The notes: generated by a model from the letters alone, not told the origin. A stretch of DNA of 64,000 nucleotides from Candidatus Zixiibacteriota bacterium (GCA_029860345.1 JAOUBJ010000002.1:62001-126000); one strand, 5' to 3'. Counted from the stretch's first letter, positions 35,234 to 45,393 are shown. Translations and numbers: made by a program.

Positions 35234-37120
35234 ATGAAACTTTCGCAAACGCTCTGTCGCGCGCTGCTCATAATCTGGGCCGTGCTGCTGATGGCCTCGT
35301 TGGCATACACTGCCGACGATTCCGGTATTCCACAACGGTCGGATATCGACGACAAGTACAAGTGGCGTGTCGAGGACATTTACGAAACACCCGATCTCTG
35401 GGAGGCGGACTTCCAGACGTTGAAATCTACTATGACTGGTCTGCAACAGTATCAGGGCCATCTGGGTGACTCTCCCAAGATGCTGTATGATTGTCTGACT
35501 ATGTCGGATGAACTGGGTATTATCGAGGGCAACCTGTATGTCTACGCCTACCTCAAACTCGACGAAGACAACCGTTCGAGTGTGTACCAGGAACTGGCAG
35601 GGCGAATTCAGGCCTTGTCGTCCCAATTGAGCGAGGCTACATCGTTTATCGAGCCGGAACTGCTCACCCTGGACGAGGCCAAAGTCGAGGCGTTCATGAA
35701 GCAGGAGCCCAAACTGGAACTGTACCGGTTCTACCTCGAAGACCAACTGAGGCGCAAGGCGCATATTCTGTCACAGGAGGAAGAGGCTATCATCGCGGCC
35801 CTGGGACCGGTGGCGCGGGCACCTTCGGCTATCTTTCAAATGATCGACGCGGCCGATTTGAAGCTGGGTACGGTGGTCGATGGTGAGGGTGATACCATCA
35901 GTCTTACCTGGGGGCGGTACGCGCGCATCATGGAAGGACCCGACCGCGAACTCAGGAGCCGGGCCAACGACACCGTGCAGGCGTCGTACCTCAGATACAT
36001 CAACACCCTGGGGACGACCTTTGGCGCATCGTTGGACAAAGACTGGGCTTTGGCCAAGATCCGCGGGTATGAAACCTGTCTCAATGCCAGCCTTGATGAT
36101 AACAATATACCAACCTCTGTCTTTCACAATCTGGTCAAGACGGTTAACGACAATATCGAAGTCCTCCACAAGTGGACGCGGCTGCGCAAGAAGATACTCG
36201 GCTTCGACACATTGTACACCTACGATCTGTCGGTTCCGTTGGGCTTCACTTTCGACAAAGAATACACATACGAAGAGTGTGTCGAAATCTGTCGGTTGGG
36301 TCTTGCTCCCATGGGTGAGCAATATGTCAAAGACCTGACCAAAGGTTTCGAATCCGGCTGGATCGACGCCTACGAAACGGAAGGTAAGGGAACCGGCGGC
36401 TATTGCTGGGGAACCTACAAATCGCATCCATACATACTCATGAACTTCAGCGGTCGGCTGGACGATCTGTTTACTTTGGCCCACGAGATGGGGCACGCCT
36501 TGAATGCCTTCTACGCCAACAAAACCGAGCCGTACATCTATCACGGCCAGACCCTTTTCACGGCGGAAGTTGCGTCTACCTGCAACGAGGCGCTCGTTAT
36601 CAAGTATCTCTTGGCTAATGCCGAAAGCAAACAGGAAAAACTGGCTATCCTCAATCATTATATCAAACTGATTCAAGGGACCTTTTTTACTCAGGTTATG
36701 TTTGCCGAGTTTGAACTGGCCGTGCATGACCGGGTTGAATCCGGTGAGGCGGTTTCGGTCGACTACTTCCGCAAGACCTATCGAGACATCTATCAGAAGT
36801 ACAACGGCCCGGAACTGGTCATCGGGGAGAACAACGATATGAGCGGGATGAAGATTCCGCATTTCTATCGTCAATACTATGTCTATCAATATGCCACCGG
36901 GATTGCTGCCGGTGAGGCCTTGTCGCAGGCAATTCTCGAAAAGGGCAAACCGGCCGTCGATGCCTACATGAAATTCCTGTCCACTGGATCGTCCAAGTAC
37001 CCGGTTGACATCCTCAAAGATGCCGGTGTGGACATCACCAATCCGGAACCGGTTGAGCGCACGATCAAACTGTTCGGTGAACTGGTTGATCAGATGGAAG
37101 CTTTGCTGAACGAAAGCTAA
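35234..37120 (+). CDS. pepF: Secreted oligoendopeptidase F (M3B)
   Basis: A 628-residue zinc metallopeptidase. An N-terminal hydrophobic segment (about 8-26, ending SLAYTADD) looks like a signal peptide, unusual because most PepF are cytoplasmic. The M3 zinc motif is FTLAHEMGHALNAF with the downstream Glu in FTAEVASTCNE. The C-terminal YYVYQYATGIAAGEALSQ is typical. ATG 35234 follows AGGAG. No peptide transporter is adjacent. Confidence 0.9.
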   Translation: MKLSQTLCRALLIIWAVLLMASLAYTADDSGIPQRSDIDDKYKWRVEDIYETPDLWEADFQTLKSTMTGLQQYQGHLGDSPKMLYDCLTMSDELGIIEGNLYVYAYLKLDEDNRSSVYQELAGRIQALSSQLSEATSFIEPELLTLDEAKVEAFMKQEPKLELYRFYLEDQLRRKAHILSQEEEAIIAALGPVARAPSAIFQMIDAADLKLGTVVDGEGDTISLTWGRYARIMEGPDRELRSRANDTVQASYLRYINTLGTTFGASLDKDWALAKIRGYETCLNASLDDNNIPTSVFHNLVKTVNDNIEVLHKWTRLRKKILGFDTLYTYDLSVPLGFTFDKEYTYEECVEICRLGLAPMGEQYVKDLTKGFESGWIDAYETEGKGTGGYCWGTYKSHPYILMNFSGRLDDLFTLAHEMGHALNAFYANKTEPYIYHGQTLFTAEVASTCNEALVIKYLLANAESKQEKLAILNHYIKLIQGTFFTQVMFAEFELAVHDRVESGEAVSVDYFRKTYRDIYQKYNGPELVIGENNDMSGMKIPHFYRQYYVYQYATGIAAGEALSQAILEKGKPAVDAYMKFLSTGSSKYPVDILKDAGVDITNPEPVERTIKLFGELVDQMEALLNES

Positions 37121-37803
37121 CACGGTCAAGCCGTGAATGTCATGGTCGAGCCGTGACTGTCACGGTCGATCCGCCTTTGCCGCAGCCTGGGTGCCCCACA
37201 GCTTGCTGTGGGATTCTGTGACAGACTGGGTGCCCCACAGCTTGCTGTGGGAAAAGAAGGTAGGGCGGGTCCGTCTTCGAACCCGCCAAAGTTCATACGC
37301 AGAGAATCCCGCTCCGCGGGATGTCAGGACCACAAGGGGTCCTGACCTACGGCTTACAACATCACACGCAGGCCGATCAAGCCACCGACGTCATATTCGA
37401 GTTGGGGTGCCCCACAGCTTGCTGTGGGATTCTGTGACAGCCTGGGTGCCCCACAGCTTGCTGTGGGATTCTGTGGTGCTTGCAGTTTCACGCCCTTCGC
37501 GCACATAAGCCGGAAATCCCCGTAGGGTGGGTCCGTCTTCGCCTGCGCGCCGCGGCGGGAGAATCAAGGCCACCCCCAAAACGAGTTTGAGGGTGCCACC
37601 CAGAACCGTGGGAAGCGCGAAACAGTGGCTTGCCACTTGTGCTGGTCGAGTCTTCAGACTCGGGCTGCAACCAGCATCTATGTACGCTCCCCAAGGTTTT
37701 CGCAAGAAATCCTTGATTTTCCTTCACAAATGATAAGATTGGTGGCTGTTGCTCCAAGGTGAGCAGTGATGGAACTTAACATGATGATCAGGAGAGATGA
37801 ACG
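37121..37803. repeat. Intergenic repeat block with paired 39-bp hairpin repeats
   Basis: Two tandem pairs of GGGTGCCCCACAGCTTGCTG units occur, at 37189/37228 and 37405/37444, spaced exactly 39 bp. Each unit contains CCCACAGC-TT-GCTGTGGG. Also present are CACGGTC.AGCCGTG hairpins near 37122-37160 and a GTAGGGCGGGTCCGTCTTCG element near 37260. A longer relative lies near 37521 with GCCTGCGCGCCGCGGCG, and a GTGGCTTGCCAC palindrome near 37624. No gene is seen. Confidence 0.8.
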
Positions 37804-38310
37804 ATGATGATTTCACAGAAAGTTGCCGACCGACTCAATCTGCAGATCAAGTATGAATACTATTCTTTCTGGCTGTATCAGCAGATGGTTTTTGAGTTAG
37901 AGACGATGGGGCTGAAGGTCTTTGCGCAATGGTTCACCGAGCAGGCGGCTGAAGAGCAGGCGCACGCGCTCAAAATGGCCAAGTACCTACTGGATCAGGA
38001 CGCCAAAGTCAAACTACTGGCGCTTGAAGAACCACAGCATGAATGGAACTCGGTCGAGGAGATCGTCGAAGCGGCCCGGGATCACGAGATACAGGTGACC
38101 GGTAATATCAACGAATGTGTTGATCTGGCTATCGAGGAAAAGGACCATGCCACGCGCAACTTCCTCAACTGGTTCGTTGACGAGCAGGTGGAAGAAGTAG
38201 CCACAGCCAACGAACTGCTCGATTTGGTGCGGATGGCCAAGACTCCGGATCAGATTCTGCTCTTGGAAAACCGCATTATGGAACTCCGCGCCCCGGAGGG
38301 CGGCGAGTAA
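37804..38310 (+). CDS. ftn: Non-haem ferritin
   Basis: A 168-residue four-helix iron-storage protein. Ferroxidase-centre residues appear in LQIKYEYYSFWLYQQM, FAQWFTEQAAEEQAHALKM and the late FLNWFVDEQVEEVATA. It stores iron as ferric oxyhydroxide and detoxifies peroxide. Length is normal for bacterial ferritin. It is monocistronic between two repeat-rich intergenic regions. I see no Fur-like site upstream. Confidence 0.93.
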   Translation: MMISQKVADRLNLQIKYEYYSFWLYQQMVFELETMGLKVFAQWFTEQAAEEQAHALKMAKYLLDQDAKVKLLALEEPQHEWNSVEEIVEAARDHEIQVTGNINECVDLAIEEKDHATRNFLNWFVDEQVEEVATANELLDLVRMAKTPDQILLLENRIMELRAPEGGE

Positions 38311-38536
38311 CGCACCGGTTATATTCGGGTGGCCGTCTCACCGTTGTCATTCTGGCGAAGGCCAGAATCCAGTCTTCAGTAGCGTGGGTCCGTCTTCGCC
38401 TGCGCGCCGCGGCGTGGACCCGCCAATAAAACCGCATGCCGAACCCCCTGTGGTCTCGACTCCGCTCAGGGTAAGGTTGTGGGGTGAGCTAAGCATGAGG
38501 TTAGCAACGCGCGTAGCGCGAAAGGGTGGCTTGCCA
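38311..38536. repeat. Intergenic repeat block after ferritin
   Basis: Holds an ATTCTGGC-GAAG-GCCAGAAT hairpin (38349-38368), a GTGGGTCCGTCTTCGCCTGCG element (from about 38383), a CTCGACTCCGCTCAGGG element (about 38456) and GTGGCTTGCCAC. The kinase stop codon lies inside the last one. Confidence 0.65.
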
Positions 38537-40234
38537 CTAATTCAACGCGCCGGAAACGTACAAAACAACCAGCACCAGGATGACTATGCCCAAACCGAGC
38601 GTAGCGTACATCCACACCGGCGTTTCTTTCTGCGGCGGCGCAGCCACAGTCTTGACTTCCTTGCGTTGCACTTTGTCGCGTTTGCGCTTTTCGGCTTCGG
38701 ACCAGTCAAACATGAACTCCTCGGCGCCCTTGTAGCGATGAACCACGCGAATAGCCAGGAGCTTGATTAGAATATTGCAAATGTCGACCGGCAGTTCACC
38801 TCGCATGTCGTCGAGCCTTAGATTGCTGGCCGAATCATAGCTCGGATTGCGACCGGTCAGCATCTGATGCAGGATGACACCCATACCGTAAATGTCCCCC
38901 TGACGCGAGGGCTTGCGCTCGGGCGGCGAGTACCAGTTTTTCTTGTTGGGTCCGTCGTAATGGATAGGCAAACCGAAGTCGGTCAGTTTGACAACTTCGC
39001 TGCTGTCGAACAGAACATTGGATGGTCGCAGATTGCCGTGGACGATATTGTTCTTGTGGATGAAATCCAGCCCGGCGGCCAGTTGCATGATGACCCCGAA
39101 CGCTTTTTCCCATTCCCATCTTCGCACTAGCCGGTCGGCCAGCGAACCGCCGGGGGCGTATTCGGATATGACAACGGTCGACTTCTTATCGCCGCCGGCG
39201 CCGAAAATGTTGATCACGTTCTTATGTTTGACCGATTTCAACAGGTTGGCTTCTTTGCGCCCGGCTTCACCCTTGTTGTGCTTCTTGATTACATAGAGCC
39301 GCTTGTTGAGTTTGTTCTCGACTAAGATAGTGGAGCCAAACTTGGTCTCTTTAATGGTGTCGAGGTAGCGACACTTGCCCATGAATGAATCGGAATCATC
39401 AAAGCTCAGATCATCGGGGCTGCTAACTGCCTCGGTGCCGCCGATCACTTCGAGGATAGCATCCTTCAACAGCACGGCCGATTGATACCTGTCTTTGGGC
39501 TCCTGGGAGAGACATTTCAGGATTATGTCGTCCAGGCGGGGATCGAGATTGTGATCGATCTCGCTGGGCATTTTGAAACGACCCATCGGTTTCTTGCCGA
39601 TCAGCACTTCGTAGAGCATCACGCCTACGGCGTAGATGTCGGTAGTGTGATCGACATTGGTTGAGCTGACTTTCTGCTCCGGTGACATGTAGGCGAAAGT
39701 GCCCATGACAACATCGGTCGAAGTCGCCTCGCTCTCGGGTGTGCCGACCATCTGGGCGATACCGAAATCGGCCACCAGGGCGTTACCCTGGCGATCTATC
39801 AGCACGTTGGCCGGTTTGATGTCGCGATGAATGACGCCGTTCTTGTGGGCATAGTCGAGGGCCTTACAGACCGACACCAACATGTCGAGTTTCGTTTTCA
39901 GGCCTATCTTGTCGGCGTCGATAATCTCACGCAGGTTGGTGCCGTCGACGTACTCCATGACAAAAAAGTAGCGCCCCCCGGCTGAGCCGCGATCAATCAC
40001 ATGAACGATGTTGGGATGATTGAGCTTGCCGATGACCATCGACTCACGCTCGAATCGTCTGACAATCTCCGGGTCGGTGGTCAGGTTGGGGAACAGGATT
40101 TTGACGGCAACGTCACGGTCCAGCGACTCCTGGCGGGCACGGAAAATCTCCGCGATACCTCCCTGGCCGATCTTGCCGGTGACAAGATAGTCACCAATTC
40201 GGACTTCCTTTTTGTCCTTTACTTCCGTGGTCAT
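38537..40234 (-). CDS. Membrane protein kinase with a second pseudokinase domain
   Basis: A 565-residue protein. Kinase domain 1 (about 14-265) is complete: GQGGIAE loop, K45 in VAVKILF, HRDIKPAN with D138, DFG with D156 and MSPEQ. Domain 2 (about 285-515) keeps the ATP-site Lys region (YVIKK) and DFG (D419), but its catalytic loop reads HGNLRPSN, with N401 where Asp is required. That predicts a pseudokinase. A transmembrane helix (about 540-562) ends the protein, leaving both domains in the cytoplasm. The tandem layout recalls JAK-like or receptor pseudokinase regulation. A terminator separates it from the cohesin gene upstream. Confidence 0.88.
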   Translation of the reverse strand: MTTEVKDKKEVRIGDYLVTGKIGQGGIAEIFRARQESLDRDVAVKILFPNLTTDPEIVRRFERESMVIGKLNHPNIVHVIDRGSAGGRYFFVMEYVDGTNLREIIDADKIGLKTKLDMLVSVCKALDYAHKNGVIHRDIKPANVLIDRQGNALVADFGIAQMVGTPESEATSTDVVMGTFAYMSPEQKVSSTNVDHTTDIYAVGVMLYEVLIGKKPMGRFKMPSEIDHNLDPRLDDIILKCLSQEPKDRYQSAVLLKDAILEVIGGTEAVSSPDDLSFDDSDSFMGKCRYLDTIKETKFGSTILVENKLNKRLYVIKKHNKGEAGRKEANLLKSVKHKNVINIFGAGGDKKSTVVISEYAPGGSLADRLVRRWEWEKAFGVIMQLAAGLDFIHKNNIVHGNLRPSNVLFDSSEVVKLTDFGLPIHYDGPNKKNWYSPPERKPSRQGDIYGMGVILHQMLTGRNPSYDSASNLRLDDMRGELPVDICNILIKLLAIRVVHRYKGAEEFMFDWSEAEKRKRDKVQRKEVKTVAAPPQKETPVWMYATLGLGIVILVLVVLYVSGALN

Positions 40235-40246
40235 ATTCCCCAAGCC

Positions 40247-40283
40247 AAAAAAATCAGGGACCACCCTTTATGGGCGGTCCCTG
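40247..40283 (-). terminator. Rho-independent terminator after the cohesin-like gene
   Basis: On the minus strand, CAGGGACCGCCC pairs with GGGTGGTCCCTG (one A-C mismatch) around a 5-base loop and is followed by a T-run (40253-40247). It lies just before the kinase gene start. Confidence 0.8.
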
Positions 40284-40311
40284 TAGTAATCGGCAGAATG
40301 CCCTCAGAGCA

Positions 40312-41160
40312 TTATTTTATGAGAATCATTTTCTTGGTCAGACTCTTATCCTTTGTGGAAAGGCGGTAGAAATAAATGCCTGAGGGGGATGAGGCGGCAT
40401 CGAACTCAACCTGGTGGACACCGGCAGGCATACGCTGATCCAGCAGCACCGCCGTTTTCTGGCCGAGGACGTTGAACACCTCAAGAGTTGCCAGGCCGGC
40501 GGTGGGCAGGGCAAACTCAATCACTGTAGTCGGGTTGAACGGATTGGGGTAGTTCTGAGCCATCTCGAATCGGTTGGGGAGCAGTTGGCCGTCGGATTCA
40601 TCATCAACCCCAGTGGGCATTTGGACTGTGATCTGACCCGGAATAAAGGCGGCCGGTAGTTTGAGTTCCTCCCCCAGGGCGTCGGAAAAACCGATCCCGG
40701 ACCAGACGATCGGACTATTGCCGTGGTAGATTGAGTCGATGGCGATAGTCCCAACAGGCGCCAGCCCGGATAGGGTGAAATGCATGGTGGCCAGGATTCC
40801 CTCCGAGTCAGGCATTGTCGTCACCGGAAAAACATTGTAATTGGGATAGAAGCTGATTGCCACGCTGTCGGAAGCGTTATCGATCAGACTTATGGCGCTC
40901 ATACCGCCCGGTTTCAGCGAAGTAGTATAGGAAACCGAGTCCAGAGTCAGGTGCGGGCTGTTGTACTTCAGCGGCAGTTGCATCCCGGCAATAGCCAGAT
41001 CATTGCCGACTATTCGAACATTGACTTCGAAACTCTGGCCCGGTTCAGCCTGGACCATGTCGACCGAGACGGAACCCGCAAAACTGGTGAATTGCGCGCC
41101 GGCCAGGGTGGGGAGTAGCAGCACGGTCGCTGTGAGAATCATTAGCACATGTCGTTTCAT
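40312..41160 (-). CDS. Secreted cohesin-like protein with C-terminal sorting (FlgD/Por-type) domain
   Basis: A 282-residue protein with a signal peptide (1-22, ending LAGA). Residues 28-170 have the cohesin-like pattern VQAEPGQSFEVNVRI, AGMQLPLKYNSPHLTLDSV and ILATMHFTLSG. Residues 200-282 form the type IX/FlgD-like tail: NRFEMAQNYPNPFNPTTVIEFALP, VFNVLGQK and SGIYFYRLS..KSLTKKMILIK. It probably displays a cohesin on the cell surface. The window also encodes a dockerin protein (20302-23259), a possible partner. ATG 41160 has AAAGGA upstream. Confidence 0.85.
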   Translation of the reverse strand: MKRHVLMILTATVLLLPTLAGAQFTSFAGSVSVDMVQAEPGQSFEVNVRIVGNDLAIAGMQLPLKYNSPHLTLDSVSYTTSLKPGGMSAISLIDNASDSVAISFYPNYNVFPVTTMPDSEGILATMHFTLSGLAPVGTIAIDSIYHGNSPIVWSGIGFSDALGEELKLPAAFIPGQITVQMPTGVDDESDGQLLPNRFEMAQNYPNPFNPTTVIEFALPTAGLATLEVFNVLGQKTAVLLDQRMPAGVHQVEFDAASSPSGIYFYRLSTKDKSLTKKMILIK

Positions 41161-42087
41161 CGACTATCCTTTCGGTTGCTCATTATCTACTTGCGTTCTC
41201 AGGCGGTTGTGACTCATTTCCACGAAGCCGCCGGAAACAGTTAGTGCAAACCTCATGCCTTGAGGCCGAAAAGCCATGACCGGTTTCTAAGCTGTTCAAT
41301 AGTTGCACAGGCGGATCGTGACGCTGGTGGGCGGCAGTGGGTTACTCATCGGCTGGATGTGAACAGAGGTGGAGGTTCGAGTTGTTTGGTTATACTTGTG
41401 GCGGGGCAACATGCGCAGTCGACTGCCTTACCGCAACCGGATGCAGACTGTTCGAGCCACTAGACTCTGTCGTGAGGCTGTAGGGCGGGTCTGTCATCGC
41501 CTGTGCGCCGTGGCGTGAACCCGCCATCTGTGTCCGAGCCGTGGTGTCGCGGCGACCCCGCCCGACACCTGTTTACCGTCATTGCGAGGACGCCGCAGGC
41601 GGGTTTCGACAATGCGCGAAGCGTAAAGAACCCATTTATGGGTGTCAGCCCGAGCGGAGTCGAGGGGCGGGTTTTGTGGGCGGCAGACGCCCTCGTCTGC
41701 CCCAGGTGGCCGGTCAGGTCTCTCTTTTCTTGGAGACCTGACAATGTCACCCCGAGCGGAGTCGAGGGGCGGGTATGAAGTGGGTTCGTTTTGGCCCTTT
41801 TCAAGTTTGCAAAATAGTATCTGTGGTGATTTTGAGACCAGCGTGAATTGGGGTGGTTTTGCAGGTGATTAGCGGCTATTTGTTTTTCGCTTGTAGGCAT
41901 AACATGGTCCTTTACCAACGGACCTGCTGCCAGTATTAAAGTGGATGTTGTGGGGAAAGTGTGAGGGTACGGAGACTCAGTAGATTGGGTGGCCCGTGGG
42001 CTTGCCCCGGGATAAGGCTACCCGACGCATTCCCGTGCAAGCTCTTTGAGAAAGGGGAAATTCGACGCGAGGCCGCAAAGCGGGAGG
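41161..42087. repeat. Long gene-free stretch with dispersed palindromic repeats
   Basis: Contains a GTAGGGCGGGTCTGTCATCG element near 41480, a GTGGTGTCGCGGCGACCCCG element near 41540 related to the 55-bp repeat, CATTGCGAGGACGCCGCAGG near 41580 and two GAGCGGAGTCGAGGGGCGGG copies (41652 and 41756). A CCCATTTATGGGT palindrome lies near 41631. I see no gene or promoter of note. Confidence 0.7.
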
Positions 42088-45000
42088 CTATTCTAGCGGA
42101 AGCGAATCTACCCAGGCCCAATATGTCTTTTCGCCCCTCTGAGGCTTAGACGGTTTTAGACGGTTCAGACCCCTCGCGATAGCCTGCTTGATTAACACGT
42201 CACTTTCCTCTTCGTAAGCTCTCTTCAGGTCGTCATAATTGAGCTTCCTGTCCTTATCCAAGTACGAGGGTGATGCCTTCACAAGAATGCCAAATCCAAG
42301 GTCTATTGTATCAGTCTGGTGCGACTTGATCACAAGGTCGTCAAAACATAATGGGACAAGTTGATCCGCCTCATCAGTAGTTAGGTGGGGCGACCAGAAT
42401 TCAATGCATCTTAGTGTACTCAACTGCAATCTCTCGTTCGGCGGAAGTCCGATCACCCAAACGAATGCTGCCTTAGTGATCTCCCTCTTTTGGAGGCGAT
42501 CCAAGAAACCCATCCCTTGAATGGCCTTGAAAGCTGCTTCTTGGCTCGATGAGTCCACGTCACGTATAAGTTCGATCACCTGGGTGATATATTGTTCTAC
42601 TAGCTGTAGATTGTTATTGCATTTGGTAGCGTTTAGAACCTCATAGCATCCGGAGCGCATCGTAATATCGCTTTGTCCTGCCAGTTCGAGAACGGCTCGC
42701 AAGAATCTATCCTTTTGGGGTATGCGATAGCCCCTCTTCCTCACAAATTCTAAAGCTAATTTCGTATCATAGGTGAGCCACTCTACTAACCAATCCGATC
42801 TGCGGCCTGTTGACAAATGTGAATAGAAATATGCGAATATGAGTGGATCCGACATCGCGCGATCCTTGAGTGTTGCCGCATTTCGTGACACAGTAACAAA
42901 ACCTTCTCTGTCGTCCACTAAATCAATAACATATTTCAAACCGCCCAGATTAGCTTCTGCATAAAACTCATTTAAGTGCTCCTGAAGTCGATCTGCTGTC
43001 GATTCAGATGCCCTGTCGAGTAACAATTCCATCAGTGGCACCGCGATGCATTGTTCCGCTCCTGGGATTGCACTAAAGGTATTTATCGCTGCATCTGATA
43101 ACTCATCAATCTCTGGAACATCATCGTGACTAATTGTCTCATGCGACACTACAAACTCCAGCACACCCCGAATCAATGCCTTCCACCTCGTAGAATGCTC
43201 ACTTTCCCAGCCTCCCTCCCTCAGAGTATCCATGAGCAAGGTTATTTTCGGTACGGCAAGACTGAGCACGCTTACCGGCAGCAGGTTGTCCAGAAACTTA
43301 CCCAAAATGTACAGGCGTGATGGGCATAAGGGTTTATCCGAATCTTCGTTCTCCAGCAACAGAATGTCAGTTTCAGATATTGACCTAGTAAAGTCTGAGA
43401 CGTACTTGGCATCCAGGTATTTTTGCTGTTGTTCCCCGGTCTGAGTGAACTGTCTCGCCACCTCAATGTCGCCAGAAAAATGTGCGGTGAGACTGCTCTT
43501 GATGCGCCCCTCGAAACCTACTGTAAGCGTCTCATTATCAGCCATTTCCTCAAGAGCCACCCTCACGAAGGCACCTGATTTCTTCTTCAGGTGGTCATCA
43601 CCGAGGATGTCCTCAATTCTGTCCATCCACATTTCGCCCAAAGCCGGAGCCAAGTGTGGACATACCTGTAGCAATGTCCTTCTCAAGAGACCTGGTGCAA
43701 TGATTTCGATTCTCTTCCGCAGGCGCGAGTCCATGGCACTGTAAACTGCAGAACACCGAGTGGAGTCCACCTTAATATTCAAGGCCTCCAGCACGTGCAA
43801 AACGGAGTTCAAGAAGTATGCGGCCGTGATTGGATTACGCTTGCTACCGAACTCTGCTTGAACGGCCCTAACGAAGTCCAAATGATTCTCTTTGATCTGT
43901 GGAATATCCTCCGCAGCTTTTATTGCGTCGGATATCTTGTTATCCTCACATAGAACATACAATCTATCAAGACCGGGGAAATGCCTTTCCTGATCCGATT
44001 GCCTTAGTGCCGTATACGGTCGCAGGTTCGTAATCTTGGCAACAGAAGACACGTCTTTGGCAAGTGACCGCAACGATTCTAGGTCCTCATTGAGTTCCTT
44101 GCGGCCAAGATCATCGGGTATATCTTCCAGTGCGCCTATCCCTCGTGATGTGAGTTCAGCCATTAAGTCAGGGTGGCGATGCTGAAGGAGTAAGAAGAGG
44201 CAGATTTCCCTCCGATTGCGCTTAGCATATCCCAGTTCAAAATCCCTTTCTTGCCCTTCCCGTTCTTGTATTAGCATGTAATGGGATAACAGAATGTTTA
44301 CAAACTGTATTACCTGCCTCGGGTTGTCGCGATATGCGTAGGTTATCATCCAAGCGATGCCGGAGTCCGATAGGTCCTTCAGTCCGGTTTCTTCTAAACA
44401 GCTCACGGTGAAAGATTCAAGTTCAGTAGGATAGAAGTCGGGAATTCTGACAACAGTATTAAAGAACTTCTTCTGAAACTCATCTGGGCTATAAGTACTC
44501 TTTGAGTTGTTTGCTGCTTGTGCAACATAAACCGCTCGGATGTGTTCACGGATTGCGGAATCATCGCAGGGTATAAGAAACACGACGGACTTTTCCTCGA
44601 CCTCTATATCTTTCGGTTCCAAGAAGGTCTTTATTGTTGACAGGCTCTTGAGAGCTAGCTCGTGCGAGACTCTGTCCAAGTTATCAAATACAATTAGGCA
44701 TTTGGGCCTGTGAGTCTCCCGAAGGATGCGTACAAACTCGTCTTCGAATTCGTGTGGGTCCGAGAGACGCTCAACTGAAAACGTTGTTGTTTCTGTCCCA
44801 AGAAACTGTGTCGCATTCTTGACAAGCCAAAGTAGGAAACCCCCTCCCAACAGAGACCCCAGCGTAAAACCTAGGATTCTCTCGTACACTTGTATGAGAT
44901 CGAAGTATGATGCTGCGAGCGCAAATACCACAAGTACAGCCACTGCAAAGACAAACGCAGTTCTAGCTTGCTTCACTTTGGTCCAGTTGACTTTGAATTC

Positions 45001-45393
45001 CCCATCGTTCACGCGTGTCACAGCGTTATTCATGCGATCATCAAGTTCAAACTCAGCATCTAAGTTATCATTTTCCGGCGATTTCATCTGACGAACAAAT
45101 TCTCTGAGAAAGGATCGTCTCAGTGAGTCTCCTTCGTGCTTCCACACATCGAAGATCACTGTTGGGATTCCTTTCTTGCGCAACGCGGCTGCAGCCAAAT
45201 AGGCGATGCTGCTCTTACCTGAGCCCCATTTCCCAAAAAGACCTATCGTAAATGGGGTTTCGCATATACTCACAATGCTTGTGAGTGTGTTCGCGATGTC
45301 TTTGTGTCCAAATCTGACTCTCTTGAAATCATCTTCTGACTGCAATGGAGTTTCGCGTAAGAACTTTACAATGGTTCTCGTCCCAGAATTCAT
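42088..45393 (-). CDS. KAP-family P-loop NTPase, membrane-associated, on AT-richer DNA
   Basis: An 1101-residue protein. Walker A is GLFGKWGSGKSS (51-62). Two membrane segments (about 144-163 and 174-193) are inserted within the P-loop domain, the hallmark of KAP NTPases. Walker B is CLIVFDNLDR (232-241). The last 700 residues are helical without clear motifs, possibly repeat-like. KAP proteins have been linked to phage exclusion (PifA) and to signalling. ATG 45393 has GAGGG upstream; a TTG at 45429 is rejected. The DNA is visibly AT-richer than the flanks and isolated between repeat regions, so horizontal gain is likely. Confidence 0.82.
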   Translation of the reverse strand: MNSGTRTIVKFLRETPLQSEDDFKRVRFGHKDIANTLTSIVSICETPFTIGLFGKWGSGKSSIAYLAAAALRKKGIPTVIFDVWKHEGDSLRRSFLREFVRQMKSPENDNLDAEFELDDRMNNAVTRVNDGEFKVNWTKVKQARTAFVFAVAVLVVFALAASYFDLIQVYERILGFTLGSLLGGGFLLWLVKNATQFLGTETTTFSVERLSDPHEFEDEFVRILRETHRPKCLIVFDNLDRVSHELALKSLSTIKTFLEPKDIEVEEKSVVFLIPCDDSAIREHIRAVYVAQAANNSKSTYSPDEFQKKFFNTVVRIPDFYPTELESFTVSCLEETGLKDLSDSGIAWMITYAYRDNPRQVIQFVNILLSHYMLIQEREGQERDFELGYAKRNRREICLFLLLQHRHPDLMAELTSRGIGALEDIPDDLGRKELNEDLESLRSLAKDVSSVAKITNLRPYTALRQSDQERHFPGLDRLYVLCEDNKISDAIKAAEDIPQIKENHLDFVRAVQAEFGSKRNPITAAYFLNSVLHVLEALNIKVDSTRCSAVYSAMDSRLRKRIEIIAPGLLRRTLLQVCPHLAPALGEMWMDRIEDILGDDHLKKKSGAFVRVALEEMADNETLTVGFEGRIKSSLTAHFSGDIEVARQFTQTGEQQQKYLDAKYVSDFTRSISETDILLLENEDSDKPLCPSRLYILGKFLDNLLPVSVLSLAVPKITLLMDTLREGGWESEHSTRWKALIRGVLEFVVSHETISHDDVPEIDELSDAAINTFSAIPGAEQCIAVPLMELLLDRASESTADRLQEHLNEFYAEANLGGLKYVIDLVDDREGFVTVSRNAATLKDRAMSDPLIFAYFYSHLSTGRRSDWLVEWLTYDTKLALEFVRKRGYRIPQKDRFLRAVLELAGQSDITMRSGCYEVLNATKCNNNLQLVEQYITQVIELIRDVDSSSQEAAFKAIQGMGFLDRLQKREITKAAFVWVIGLPPNERLQLSTLRCIEFWSPHLTTDEADQLVPLCFDDLVIKSHQTDTIDLGFGILVKASPSYLDKDRKLNYDDLKRAYEEESDVLIKQAIARGLNRLKPSKPQRGEKTYWAWVDSLPLE

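Noticed and set aside
35771-37129. Long open frame opposite the oligoendopeptidase gene (452 codons)
   Set aside because: Antisense shadow of a clear M3 peptidase with full motifs; no ribosome site or family motif.
37137-37508. Open frame in the 39-bp repeat region
   Set aside because: Its translation repeats the same VPHSLLWDSV phrase from the hairpin units; not a gene.
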